From JAJEBT01 sp965221485 (GTDB lineage Bacteria; Pseudomonadota; Alphaproteobacteria; MPNO01; UBA830): 64,000 bases of DNA. This document shows, one piece after another, positions 26,056 through 34,001 of the stretch. A program made the translations under genes and the position numbers. Location of the stretch: NCBI GenBank assembly GCA_965221485.1, contig OZ244893.1, positions 3,224,001-3,288,000 of the forward strand, written 5' to 3'. The notes under the pieces were generated by a model. That model was not told the DNA's origin. It did no database searches and saw only the letters and a list, made by a program, of their open reading frames with translations. The stretch's first letter is position 1, and every line of letters begins with the position of its first letter.

Positions 26056-27375
26056 CTATCCGTTGTCGAGTATGAAACGCCGCAATACGCTATATCCGGC
26101 CATGAAATCCTCGATTGACATGGCCTCATCGGGGTTGTGGGACCCATGTTCATTTCGGATGAACAGCATCCCGGACGGGACGCCTGCATTGGAAAAGATG
26201 GCAGCGTCGTGACCGGCGCCGCTGGGAACGGTCTCGTCGGCAAACCCTTCCGCAACACAGGCCTGGCGCAGCCCGTTTACGATATCTACGTCGCATTTTG
26301 CAGGGGCCGAGCGAATCGGGGCATCAAATTCGAAGCGGACATTGCGCAGCCGTTCCAGGGTTTCGCATTCGCTTCTGAGCAGCGCTTCGAGGGCATCCAG
26401 GGTGGTTCGGGATTCACTCCGGGCCTCGAAACTGAAATCCACCTCTCCCGGGACGCGGGACATGGCGTCGTGGTTGCGGTCGGTATGAAGCATACCGACG
26501 GTCACGACCAGGTCGCCGCCATGTTGCTGGATGGTCTGCCAGTGTTCATCAAGGCGCATGATGAGGTCAGATACGGCGAAGACCGCATCGCGTCTCAGCC
26601 ATCGCGGTACAGCGCCCGAATGGCCCCCTTCACCTACACAGCGAAGCTGCCGGTGCCGCACATTTCCGCGGATCCCGGTGACGACCGCGACCGGAAGGGC
26701 ACGTTCGACGAGGACCGGACCCTGTTCGATATGCATCTCAAGAAAGGTCCGCACACGCCTCAGGTCAAGCAAGGGTTCCTGAGCGGCAATGGCCGCGGTC
26801 TCGGCGCCAACAGACTTCATGCAGGCTTCCAGGGAACGGCCGGTTTCGCGATGGGCAGCCTTGAGGTCCAGGGACGACAATTGTCCGGTCAGCGCTCTCG
26901 AGCCGACACAGGCCCGACCGAACCAGGCGCTCTCCTCACCTCTCAATGCAATCACCCGAACCGGAAATCGTGGCTCAAGGGAATGGATGCGGAGGTCGGC
27001 AAGCACAAGAAGACCGGCAATCACACCGGCCAGTCCATCATAGTTGCCGCCCCGCGGAACAGAGTCCACATGCGAGCCGATCAGAACATAATGGTCCGGG
27101 TCGCCGTCTCCGATCTGAAAGACAGCGTTGGCTGCGCGATCCCTCTGACAGGTCAGGCCGTGCTCGATTGCGAACGCATCAAGCAGTGCGAGAATGTCGG
27201 ATTCCGTCGAACTGTAGGACGGACGAGATATACCGTTCCCGTCGGCCGAAACGGCGGCGGCCTGGTCAAACAGTTCGAGGGCCATGGCGCTCAGGGCATT
27301 CTGGTCGGACGCCGAGGAACTGGCAGATTGTTCATGCCGGACACTCCCGGACGCACGGGCCTCACCAACGGTCAT
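26056..27375 (-). CDS. M20 family Zn-dependent amidase (hydantoinase/carbamoylase type)
   Basis: The 439-residue protein belongs to the amidase, hydantoinase/carbamoylase group of M20 peptidases, which includes N-carbamoyl-L-amino acid hydrolases, allantoate amidohydrolases and beta-ureidopropionases. The metal-binding segments are visible: GSHVDSVPRGGNYDG with His102 and Asp113, RGEESAWFG with Glu147/148, and EMHIEQGPVL with a conserved histidine. The ATG at 27375 lies 10 bases after the pyrD stop, so the gene is in the pyrK-pyrD operon. A role on N-carbamoyl-aspartate or another carbamoyl amino acid is an inference from context. Confidence 0.88.
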   Translation of the reverse strand: MTVGEARASGSVRHEQSASSSASDQNALSAMALELFDQAAAVSADGNGISRPSYSSTESDILALLDAFAIEHGLTCQRDRAANAVFQIGDGDPDHYVLIGSHVDSVPRGGNYDGLAGVIAGLLVLADLRIHSLEPRFPVRVIALRGEESAWFGRACVGSRALTGQLSSLDLKAAHRETGRSLEACMKSVGAETAAIAAQEPLLDLRRVRTFLEMHIEQGPVLVERALPVAVVTGIRGNVRHRQLRCVGEGGHSGAVPRWLRRDAVFAVSDLIMRLDEHWQTIQQHGGDLVVTVGMLHTDRNHDAMSRVPGEVDFSFEARSESRTTLDALEALLRSECETLERLRNVRFEFDAPIRSAPAKCDVDIVNGLRQACVAEGFADETVPSGAGHDAAIFSNAGVPSGMLFIRNEHGSHNPDEAMSIEDFMAGYSVLRRFILDNG

Positions 27376-27385
27376 GACGCGGCCC

Positions 27386-28339
27386 TCAGGGTGCGGTATC
27401 CATGAAGGCGAGGTCGGGGCTGAAGCCCTCATCCCTGACCGAGCCGATCAATTCGCGGACCGAGGAAACCCCCTCGGCCTCGCACCAGGTCTCAAGATCC
27501 CTGACGAGATCCCGCATGATCGTGGGACGAACAAAGGTCGCGGTGCCGACCTGAACGGCTGTCGCGCCGGCGATCAGGTACTCCACCATATCCTCGACCG
27601 TCGAAATCCCTCCGCAACCGATTACGGGCAGCGCGGTGGCGCGTGCGCACTGATAGGTCATACGCAGTGTGATGGGTTTGAGGGCTGGACCGGAAAGCCC
27701 GCCCATCAGGCTTCCAAGGCGCGGCTTGCGGGTCTGGATGTCGATCGACATGGCGAGAGCCGTATTGGCTGTGACAAGGGCGTCGGCCCCCGCCTCTTCG
27801 GCGGCCCTGGCAACCTCCGGGGTTTCGCCCGTATTGGGGCTGAGTTTTGCCCACAGGGGCAGCGGTGTCGCTGCTCGCATGGCACGGATGACGTCATAGG
27901 TCGATCGGGGCCGCATGGCGAAGGCCTGGCCGTCCTCTTCAATATTGGGACAGGAAATATTGGCTTCGATAGCCGCGATGCCGGGCAGCCGGAGGTCCTC
28001 GCAAAGACCGGCAAAGGCTTCGGTGGTGCTTGCCGATACGCTGACCACCAGAGGTGTGTCGTAGCGATCATAGAGCGGCAGGACGTCGGTCCTGAAATGG
28101 TCGATCCCCTTTGTTGGCAAGCCGATCGAGTTGAGCATCGATCCGTCGACCTCGCAGACACGGGGTGTCGGGTTGCCGCCGCGGAAACCGGGCATGACGG
28201 TCTTGGTTACGAGGGCCCCGAGCCGGTCGAGGTCGAACAGTCTGCCGAGGTCGTCGGAAAAGGTGCCAGAGGCCGGCATGACGGGGTTCTTGAGAGTCAG
28301 TGTCCCGACATCGACGCTGAGATCGCGAGTGCCTTTCAT
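27386..28339 (-). CDS. pyrD: Dihydroorotate dehydrogenase, class 1B catalytic subunit
   Basis: This FMN enzyme interconverts dihydroorotate and orotate. The sequence is the class 1B type: NPVMPASGTF at the N-terminus, NISCPN with the catalytic cysteine of class 1 enzymes, KLSPN, and GLSGPALKPI followed by GCGGISTVEDMVEYLIAGA. The membrane-targeting helix of class 2 (quinone) enzymes is absent. The ATG at 28339 overlaps the pyrK stop by four bases; upstream in-frame starts would run deep into pyrK. With PyrK it should form the NAD-linked heterotetramer. Confidence 0.92.
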   Translation of the reverse strand: MKGTRDLSVDVGTLTLKNPVMPASGTFSDDLGRLFDLDRLGALVTKTVMPGFRGGNPTPRVCEVDGSMLNSIGLPTKGIDHFRTDVLPLYDRYDTPLVVSVSASTTEAFAGLCEDLRLPGIAAIEANISCPNIEEDGQAFAMRPRSTYDVIRAMRAATPLPLWAKLSPNTGETPEVARAAEEAGADALVTANTALAMSIDIQTRKPRLGSLMGGLSGPALKPITLRMTYQCARATALPVIGCGGISTVEDMVEYLIAGATAVQVGTATFVRPTIMRDLVRDLETWCEAEGVSSVRELIGSVRDEGFSPDLAFMDTAP

Positions 28340-29193
28340 CACGACCAGCCAAGAGGCTCCTGGAGATCGAAAACGGGCCCCTGGTTGCAAACGCGTTTGT
28401 GTACGATGCCGTCTGCGGTGCGGAAGGAGCGTACACAACACTGACACATGCCCAGCCCACAGGCCATTTGCTGCTCAAGAGCCACCTGTCCCGGAATCCC
28501 GTAGGCCTTGCCCACGGATTGCAACAGCTTGAGGATGCGATTGGATCCACAGGTATAAAGGGCGTCGATCCCGCCTCCAGGTGTATTTCCGGGAAGCCGG
28601 CTGTTAATGATTTCCCAGAGAGCGTCCATGCCGGACGTGCTTTCGGAATCGGTCAGCGTGATGACCTCGGCGCCGAGACCGAGAAAATATTCTGTCGACA
28701 TGAGGTGCCTGGGCGACCGTGCGCTGCAGATAGCCGTGAGGGTGCGGTCGAGGCGCCGCGCTTCCAGGGCAAGGGGTGCCAGCGTGGCCAGTCCGACGCC
28801 ACGGGCCACCAGCATGAGACGGTTCCAGTCCTGTCGAATTTCGAAGCCCTGCCCCAACGGCCCGAGGACGGTAAGCGGATCGCCGGGTTCCAGGGTCGCC
28901 AGCGCGCCCGTACCGGTTCCGATGACCTTGTACAGAAAACGCAGTTCGCGGCGATCGGAATCGTAGCCATAGATACTCATGGGGCGGCGCAGATATGGCC
29001 TCAGCCGTTCCCGGACGGGACACAGGAGATGAAAGAACTGTCCCGGGCTGCAGTTGAGAATATGGGGCGGCGCCTCGAGAACCAGCAGTCGATAACCCGC
29101 GGCTACCGGCTGATTGGTTCTGACCAGACAGGTTTCCTCGAACACCGGTTCGCGGCGCCAGTCGGCCTCCTCTTGAAATGCGGGCAGGGTCAC
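28339..29193 (-). CDS. pyrK: Dihydroorotate dehydrogenase electron transfer subunit
   Basis: PyrK carries FAD and a [2Fe-2S] cluster and passes electrons from PyrD to NAD+. FAD-binding RRPMSIYGYD lies in the N-terminal beta-barrel, the NAD domain follows, and the C-terminal cysteine cluster is CGLGMCQCCVR plus a distal Cys in RVCNQGPVF. A GTG at 29193 with GGAGA seven bases upstream is the best start (284 residues); the frame is open to an ATG at 29262, but that extension reads unlike protein. It is divergent from an XRE regulator gene. Confidence 0.9.
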   Translation of the reverse strand: MTLPAFQEEADWRREPVFEETCLVRTNQPVAAGYRLLVLEAPPHILNCSPGQFFHLLCPVRERLRPYLRRPMSIYGYDSDRRELRFLYKVIGTGTGALATLEPGDPLTVLGPLGQGFEIRQDWNRLMLVARGVGLATLAPLALEARRLDRTLTAICSARSPRHLMSTEYFLGLGAEVITLTDSESTSGMDALWEIINSRLPGNTPGGGIDALYTCGSNRILKLLQSVGKAYGIPGQVALEQQMACGLGMCQCCVRSFRTADGIVHKRVCNQGPVFDLQEPLGWS

Positions 29194-29247
29194 GTCAGTT
29201 CTCCAGCGAGACCGGCAATGCCGGACGAACTTCATGGTGCAGTGTTG

Positions 29248-29314
29248 TTTTCTCAAAGTCAAGATGAGTCCTGAAAAATGGATTCAAGCGTCTTTTCTCT
29301 CATTATTGAGAAAA
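29248..29314. promoter_or_regulatory. Inverted TTTTCTCAA ... TTGAGAAAA pair between pyrK and the XRE gene
   Basis: TTTTCTCAA (29248-29256) and its exact reverse complement TTGAGAAAA (29306-29314) lie 49 bases apart in the divergent gap. The right copy overlaps the -35 of the regulator promoter, and the left copy reads TTGAGA toward pyrK. They look like paired operator half-sites, perhaps for the adjacent regulator. Confidence 0.5.
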
Positions 29315-29334
29315 ATGATTCTGTGGTCTAGGAT
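29306..29334 (+). promoter_or_regulatory. Sigma-70 promoter for the XRE regulator gene
   Basis: TTGAGA (29306-29311) and TAGGAT (29329-29334) are separated by exactly 17 bases. Transcription would begin near 29341, just upstream of the GTG at 29364. Confidence 0.6.
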
Positions 29335-29363
29335 CAGGCGGGATAACAGGGAGTACAAGCTGC

Positions 29364-30278
29364 GTGGAGTCACCGGTTTCTGTCAGGGACATAGGGCGAC
29401 GCATCAAGGCGTTTCGGATCGGCCACGGCCTGACGCCTGAGGAGCTCGCGGCTGCCGTGGGAGTTTCCCGGTCAGCCATCTATCGTTACGAGGCCGGACA
29501 GGCGCCAAAGATAGAAATACTGGAAAGAATGGCCGACCGGTTTGGCGTGTCATTGCCCAATCTTCTCGGTGTGGGCGTGGAGTACATCGCCTCTTCCGTC
29601 AGTTTCTTCGAGCGGTTGCGCCAGATCGAGGACGACGCCGACCAGATCCGGGTTCTGTTTGGCCCGGTTTCCTATCTGCTGACAACCGATCAGTATGACG
29701 AGGTTCTTCCTTCCATGCTGGTCGAAAGCATTCCCGAAGATGTTCCTGACCGTGAACAGGCACTCGGTGACGTGGAGACGCTGCTCGGTATCTTGCACGA
29801 GCGGAAGGATCATTACCGCCGTCGCCGGCCCGCCCTTCTCAGCCTGGTTTCGGCGGCAGAACTTCAGCAGATGCTACGGCTTGGTCTGGTGGGGTCCCAC
29901 CATCCGGCAGGCGCGAACATTCCGGATCGACGCGCTGCGGCAGAAGCGGAAGTCCGGAATATTGTGAACCTGACACGGCGCCCCCCCATCGGTGTTCAGG
30001 TAGGAGTCATCATCGATTCCATGCCCGGAACCAGCTTTCAGATCGGACGACGCACCTCGGAGCCTCGGGGTGACGATGACGGCCGTTCACGTGTTGCGGT
30101 CAGCCCTTTTCGTCTTGGCGTATTCAGTAATATTCGCCTTGGGGTTGCGACGATCACGACAGCGCCGGACGCCGTGAGCCTCTATGAGAGCATGACCGAC
30201 GAACTCTGGGCCCGAAGTCTGAAGGGCGATCAGGCGGCAGATTATCTCGAGGCGGCCATTCTTTCCGGTCGGGATTGA
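29364..30278 (+). CDS. XRE-family transcriptional regulator with uncharacterised C-terminal domain
   Basis: The 304-residue protein has an N-terminal helix-turn-helix of the XRE/Cro type at about residues 7-61 (RRIKAFRIGHGLTPEELAAA through AIYRYEAGQAPKIEILERMADRFGV). A 240-residue C-terminal part that I do not recognise follows and could be an effector-binding or multimerisation domain. The start is GTG at 29364. It is divergent from pyrK-pyrD-M20, with inverted repeats in the shared gap, so it may regulate that operon and itself. The regulated pathway is inferred only. Confidence 0.82.
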   Translation: MESPVSVRDIGRRIKAFRIGHGLTPEELAAAVGVSRSAIYRYEAGQAPKIEILERMADRFGVSLPNLLGVGVEYIASSVSFFERLRQIEDDADQIRVLFGPVSYLLTTDQYDEVLPSMLVESIPEDVPDREQALGDVETLLGILHERKDHYRRRRPALLSLVSAAELQQMLRLGLVGSHHPAGANIPDRRAAAEAEVRNIVNLTRRPPIGVQVGVIIDSMPGTSFQIGRRTSEPRGDDDGRSRVAVSPFRLGVFSNIRLGVATITTAPDAVSLYESMTDELWARSLKGDQAADYLEAAILSGRD

Positions 30279-30417
30279 CGGGTGCCGTACCGGGTCCTTG
30301 TGCCGGTTCCATGTCCCGCACTATCGCACACCCTTCACCCGGACCGGGACAATGGTTTCTGCCACCGAAAGGCAATTTTCTGAAGCCATCCCGTCGTTCC
30401 TGACAATGAACTGCCGA

Positions 30418-30446
30418 TTGCAACCGGGCCAAGCTTTGCTTATATA
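30418..30446 (+). promoter_or_regulatory. Promoter for tRNA-Arg
   Basis: TTGCAA (30418-30423) and TATATA (30441-30446) have a 17-base spacer. The expected start near 30453 is about five bases upstream of the mature tRNA. Confidence 0.65.
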
Positions 30447-30457
30447 GCCCGGTCTGC

Positions 30458-30534
30458 GCGCCCGTAGCTCAACTGGATAGAGTACCTGACTACGGATCAG
30501 GGGGTTGGGGGTTCGAATCCTCCCGGGCGCGCCA
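30458..30534 (+). tRNA. tRNA-Arg (anticodon ACG)
   Basis: The 77-base sequence folds as a cloverleaf. The acceptor arm GCGCCCG pairs with CGGGCGC, the D arm contains AGCTCAACTGGATAGAGT, the anticodon stem CCTGA/TCAGG encloses the loop CTACGGA with anticodon ACG, and the T loop is TTCGAAT. The CCA end is encoded. ACG decodes CGU, CGC and CGA once the wobble A is deaminated to inosine by TadA. Confidence 0.96.
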
Positions 30535-30738
30535 GACCCCACGCGGAAGCGAAATGCCGGAATTTGATCAGGGTATCCATTCCGGTGTTGGTGCATGCGG
30601 GCCCGATCGCCGCCAAGGGCATTGATCAACGAGGGTGGGGTCGAAACCCTTCCTTCGGTCGAAGCGGGAACAGGGCTCCTGCGGGTGCTCGGGAACGGTG
30701 TTGCGGGCATGGTGACAACCCGGCCGGAGCGACGAGGC

Positions 30739-31260
30739 ATGACGTGGAAAATCGAGGCCCTGAAAGTCGACATCACCGAACTGGGAGTTGACGCAATTGT
30801 CAACGCGGCCAACACAACGCTGCTGGGTGGCGGGGGTGTTGACGGCGCCATTCACCGCGCTGCAGGTCCCCGGTTACTGGAGGAATGCCGCTCATTGGGC
30901 GGCTGCGATACCGGAGATGCCCGGATAACCTCGGGTTACGACCTTCGGGCCCGGTTTGTCATCCATACGGTGGGACCGGTGTGGCGCGGCGGCAGAGATG
31001 GTGAATCCCGCTTGCTGGAAAGCTGCTATCGCAGGTGTCTGGATATTGCGAACGACCGTGGCCTTTCCTCGATAGCGTTTCCGGCGATCAGCACCGGCGT
31101 GTACGGCTATCCCCTGCCGGAAGCCACGCAGATCGCTGTCACTGTGGCCAGAGAACATCTTGAGAGCGGCGAACCGCCGCACAGGATCCTGTTCGCCTGT
31201 TTCAACGACGAGGCCTTGCAGGTCTATACCGCGGCACTCGGGGATCTCGGACGGCCATGA
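30739..31260 (+). CDS. Macrodomain O-acetyl-ADP-ribose deacetylase (MacroD/YmdB type)
   Basis: The 173-residue macrodomain binds ADP-ribose. VNAAN at 21-25, the catalytic-loop segment GGGVDGAIH at 31-39 and STGVYGYP at 118-125 place it in the MacroD/YmdB class, which removes acetyl from O-acetyl-ADP-ribose and mono-ADP-ribose from proteins. The ATG at 30739 begins right at the domain; the open frame upstream reaches into the tRNA-proximal gap and does not look coding. It has no clear operon partner. Confidence 0.92.
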   Translation: MTWKIEALKVDITELGVDAIVNAANTTLLGGGGVDGAIHRAAGPRLLEECRSLGGCDTGDARITSGYDLRARFVIHTVGPVWRGGRDGESRLLESCYRRCLDIANDRGLSSIAFPAISTGVYGYPLPEATQIAVTVAREHLESGEPPHRILFACFNDEALQVYTAALGDLGRP

Positions 31261-31641
31261 CAGTGTCTCGCCGTAACCGCTTTGGGCGGCGGTCACACGT
31301 CGTCTGAAGCCGTTGCCGCACAGGCATGGCTTCACGTTAGGCGTCGACAGGAGAGACCATTCCGGAGCATTGAGTATCGAAAGTTGGCCTGTCCCTGCCA
31401 GTCCGGGGGACATCCATGCCGGAATTCGGGCCTCTTGACCCTCCGGGTCAGCCAGGGATGCGACTGAGCCCCGATATCGGGGGCCCGGGATGATCCCGGG
31501 TCGTCAGACACCCGCTGGCCATAAGCCTCGGCGTTCCTGAACACGGCTGCAACACCAGCACCCCGGTGGCGACGGTACTTGACGTCGCGAGGTCATCCGT
31601 AGGACATTGGGTCCCTAGGATGGAACGGGAAGGAGGCCTTG
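31261..31641. other. 380-base gap with a palindrome cluster, no recognised gene
   Basis: No family-like open frame is present. The central part holds three close perfect palindromes (31436-31500, listed separately). The end of the gap contains GGAAGGAGG, the ribosome site of the cupin gene. Confidence 0.55.
31436..31500. repeat. Cluster of three perfect palindromes (REP-like)
   Basis: Within 65 bases lie TGACCC-TCC-GGGTCA (31436-31450), the 14-bp palindrome CCCCGATATCGGGG (31469-31482) and CCCGGGAT-G-ATCCCGGG (31484-31500). Their density resembles a REP/BIME-type extragenic repeat or a compound terminator after the macrodomain gene. No T run follows. Confidence 0.55.
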
Positions 31642-32043
31642 ATGGCGACCGCGACACCGCTGATGAAGGAGCATGCGAACCTCGGTCCGCTGGCCTCGCG
31701 ATTTGTCGACGTTGATGACCTGCCATGGAAACCGACGCCGTGTGAGGGCATCGACATGAAGGTGCTCATGCAGGATGAGGACACCGGAATGATGACCGCC
31801 ATGTTCAGGTGGGCTCCGGGGTCCAGACTTACATTTCACGAGCATGTGGCACTGGAGCAGACATTCGTTCTCGAGGGCAGTCTCGTCGACAGCGAAGGAG
31901 AGGTGACGGCCGGAAATTATGTATGGCGCCCCGCCGGAAGCCGACATGACGCGTGGGCGCCCGATGGCGCCCTGATTCTGGCCATGTTCCTCAAGCCGAA
32001 CATTTTTCTTGATGAGGACAGGAAGGGCGTAGAGCTCAGGTGA
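31642..32043 (+). CDS. Cupin domain protein (ChrR-like)
   Basis: This 133-residue protein is a single cupin barrel. The metal-binding first motif is recognisable in LTFHEHVALEQTFVLEGSL, with two histidines and a glutamate spaced as in cupins, and the second in GNYVWRPAGSRHDAWAPDG with a further histidine. It resembles the cupin part of ChrR and 2,4-dihydroxyacetophenone dioxygenase-like proteins. The ATG at 31642 follows a strong GGAGG. It begins the catabolic region, but its substrate is not known. Confidence 0.8.
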   Translation: MATATPLMKEHANLGPLASRFVDVDDLPWKPTPCEGIDMKVLMQDEDTGMMTAMFRWAPGSRLTFHEHVALEQTFVLEGSLVDSEGEVTAGNYVWRPAGSRHDAWAPDGALILAMFLKPNIFLDEDRKGVELR

Positions 32044-32087
32044 TGCTGCCGGAGCATTCCCGGCCCTGTCGCGAAAGCGGGGTCCTC

Positions 32088-33083
32088 TCAGTGGAATGAC
32101 CGGTTCATCAGGCGTTCAGCATTCCGCCGGTAGATTTTTTCTGCCACGTCTTTTTCAAATTCCATCCGGTTCAGGGAATCGAAGGTTTCCTTGACCGGCG
32201 CAAAGGGCGCGTCTGTTGAGAACACGACATGGTCAGGACCGAAGAACTCCAGACCTGCGTTGAACGCCAGATGGGACCCGAACATGGCAGTGTCCCCGTA
32301 GAACATCGGAAAATATTCTGCGTGCGGCCGTTCCAGGGAAGGGAGAATCCCGGAATAGTCCTCGTCTGATGTCCTCGCTCCGAGGACAGCGAGCCCCGGC
32401 CCCACCCGTCCTTCAAAGTAGGGAATCATGCCGCCCAGATGGTGGGTAATGATCTTGATACGGGGATAACGGTCGAACAGCCCCCACAGCACCAGCCGGA
32501 TCATCGCTGCCGATGTCTCATAGGGCCAGCCGAGACACCACCATAATTCGTAGCGGGATCTTTCTTCTGCCGCATAGTCGGGCATGCTGGCGCTGCGGGC
32601 GGGGTGCAGCCAGATCGGCAGATCGTAGGCGGCCATGGCCTCGAAAAGCGGTTCGTAATCGTCGTGATCAAGCGGCCGCCCGGCGATATTTGTGAAAATC
32701 TGTACACCGACCGCGCCGAGATCACGGATCGCGCGATGCAGTTCCTCCATCGTTTCATCCATGGAGTGCATGGCGAGCGCAGCGACAAAGCCGGGGAACC
32801 TAGTCGGGTGTGCGGCCACCAGCTCCGCCATTGAATCGTTTCCGATTCGCGCCAGTTCGATCCCCTGGGACGGACTCGTAATGTCTTCTATGGGCGGATT
32901 CGGCAGTGATATGATTTGGCGGTAATCGCCGAACGGATCCATGGCGCGGAAGCGTTCGTCGAGATCGTGAACCTGCTTCACGGACTGCATACGCTTGCCG
33001 ATGTTCTCCAGCCCGGGTGCGATGCGTCCCATATGTTCGTAGAATGCGGCGGGAAAAATGTGCGTATAGATATCGATATACAC
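32088..33083 (-). CDS. Amidohydrolase 2 family protein (ACMSD-like decarboxylase/hydrolase)
   Basis: The 331-residue TIM barrel belongs to the amidohydrolase 2 group, which includes ACMS decarboxylase and resorcylate decarboxylases. Metal-site residues are visible: Asp4 and His8 in IDIYTHIFP, His160 in WLHPARS, His214/215 in ITHHLGGM and Asp292 in FSTDAPF. The usual N-terminal HxH is reduced to YTH. The start is GTG at 33083, with AGAGGA eight bases upstream; the frame extends further but overlaps the peroxiredoxin gene. It may act on a carboxylated ring-cleavage intermediate. Confidence 0.85.
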   Translation of the reverse strand: MYIDIYTHIFPAAFYEHMGRIAPGLENIGKRMQSVKQVHDLDERFRAMDPFGDYRQIISLPNPPIEDITSPSQGIELARIGNDSMAELVAAHPTRFPGFVAALAMHSMDETMEELHRAIRDLGAVGVQIFTNIAGRPLDHDDYEPLFEAMAAYDLPIWLHPARSASMPDYAAEERSRYELWWCLGWPYETSAAMIRLVLWGLFDRYPRIKIITHHLGGMIPYFEGRVGPGLAVLGARTSDEDYSGILPSLERPHAEYFPMFYGDTAMFGSHLAFNAGLEFFGPDHVVFSTDAPFAPVKETFDSLNRMEFEKDVAEKIYRRNAERLMNRSFH

Positions 33084-33148
33084 GACCTGATCCTCTGAAG
33101 AAGCCAAGAGAAGGAGACGGGCCGTTCCGGCCCGATCCGCGGAACGGT

Positions 33149-33808
33149 TCAGCCCGGGTCGGGTGTCAGGCGCAGATAGGGTTTGAGTGCTTTCCATCCC
33201 TTCGGAAACCTGTCTCTTGCTTCCTCGTCGGAGACAGCGGGCACAATGATCACGTCTTCGCCAGGGGTCCAGTTCACCGGGGTTGCAACCGGCTGTCGGG
33301 AGGTCAGCTGCATCGAATCGATAACGCGGAGAATCTCGTCGAAATTACGGCCCGTCGTCATCGGATAGGTCAGCTGGAGACGAATTTTCTTGTCCGGTCC
33401 AACGACGAACACGGTGCGGACCGTCTGATTGTCAGCGGGCGTCCGGTTGGCCGGATCCCCGCTGGCGCCGGCCGGCAGCATGTCATAGAGCTTGGCAACC
33501 TTCATTTCGGGATCACCGACAAGCGGGTAGCGCGGAGCGGTTCCCTGGGTCTCCTCAATATCCCGGGCCCAGCGGTCGTGATCTGTGACAGGGTCGACGG
33601 AAAGACCGAGAATCTTGACACCGCGTTTGTCGAATTCCGGCTGCAGCCGGGCCATGTAGCCAAGTTCGGTTGTACAGACGGGTGTGAAATCCTTGGGGTG
33701 CGAAAACAGGACGGCCCAGCCGTCCCCGATCCAATCGTGAAATCTGATCGTCCCCTGTGTCGTGTCAGCCTCGAAGTCCGGGGCGATATCACCGATACGT
33801 AATGCCAT
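33149..33808 (-). CDS. 1-Cys peroxiredoxin (Prx6 family)
   Basis: The 219-residue protein reduces peroxides through the peroxidatic cysteine Cys45 in FTPVCTTELG. The extended C-terminal domain, with TGRNFDEILRVIDSMQL and NWTPGEDVIIVP, is typical of Prx6-type 1-Cys enzymes, and no resolving cysteine is apparent. It lies 65 bases upstream of the amidohydrolase gene on the same strand and divergent from a radical SAM gene. It may protect oxygenase-rich metabolism, though this is only context. Confidence 0.94.
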   Translation of the reverse strand: MALRIGDIAPDFEADTTQGTIRFHDWIGDGWAVLFSHPKDFTPVCTTELGYMARLQPEFDKRGVKILGLSVDPVTDHDRWARDIEETQGTAPRYPLVGDPEMKVAKLYDMLPAGASGDPANRTPADNQTVRTVFVVGPDKKIRLQLTYPMTTGRNFDEILRVIDSMQLTSRQPVATPVNWTPGEDVIIVPAVSDEEARDRFPKGWKALKPYLRLTPDPG

Positions 33809-34001
33809 CCTCCAAACCTTTCTTGTCGTTCTGAATTGGAGTAAGTTCTGAACGTTTCCCGTCGGGATATAGAATCAGGCCGGGCCATGTCAAGCGGGAC
33901 AGGCGCCACGACACCCGGTTCGGACCGAAAGACGGGAGTATGGAAGAACGCCTGTTCCCGGGCTCGGTACCGGCGTTTGCACTGAGCTGAGGAAGAGGCG
34001 G

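Noticed and set aside
26137..27405. A 422-residue plus-strand open frame
   Set aside because: It is antisense to the M20 hydrolase and has no recognisable domain.
27386..28339. PyrD as a catabolic dihydropyrimidine dehydrogenase (PreA)
   Set aside because: The catalytic segment and ends match class 1B DHOD, PyrK is adjacent, and no PreA C-terminal ferredoxin domain is present.
27284..28444. A 386-residue plus-strand open frame
   Set aside because: It lies opposite pyrD and the M20 hydrolase start. The minus-strand genes have conserved motifs; this frame has none.
30321..30851. A minus-strand open frame containing GRIRTPNPLIRSQ
   Set aside because: This is the familiar false protein produced by reading through the complement of a tRNA gene.
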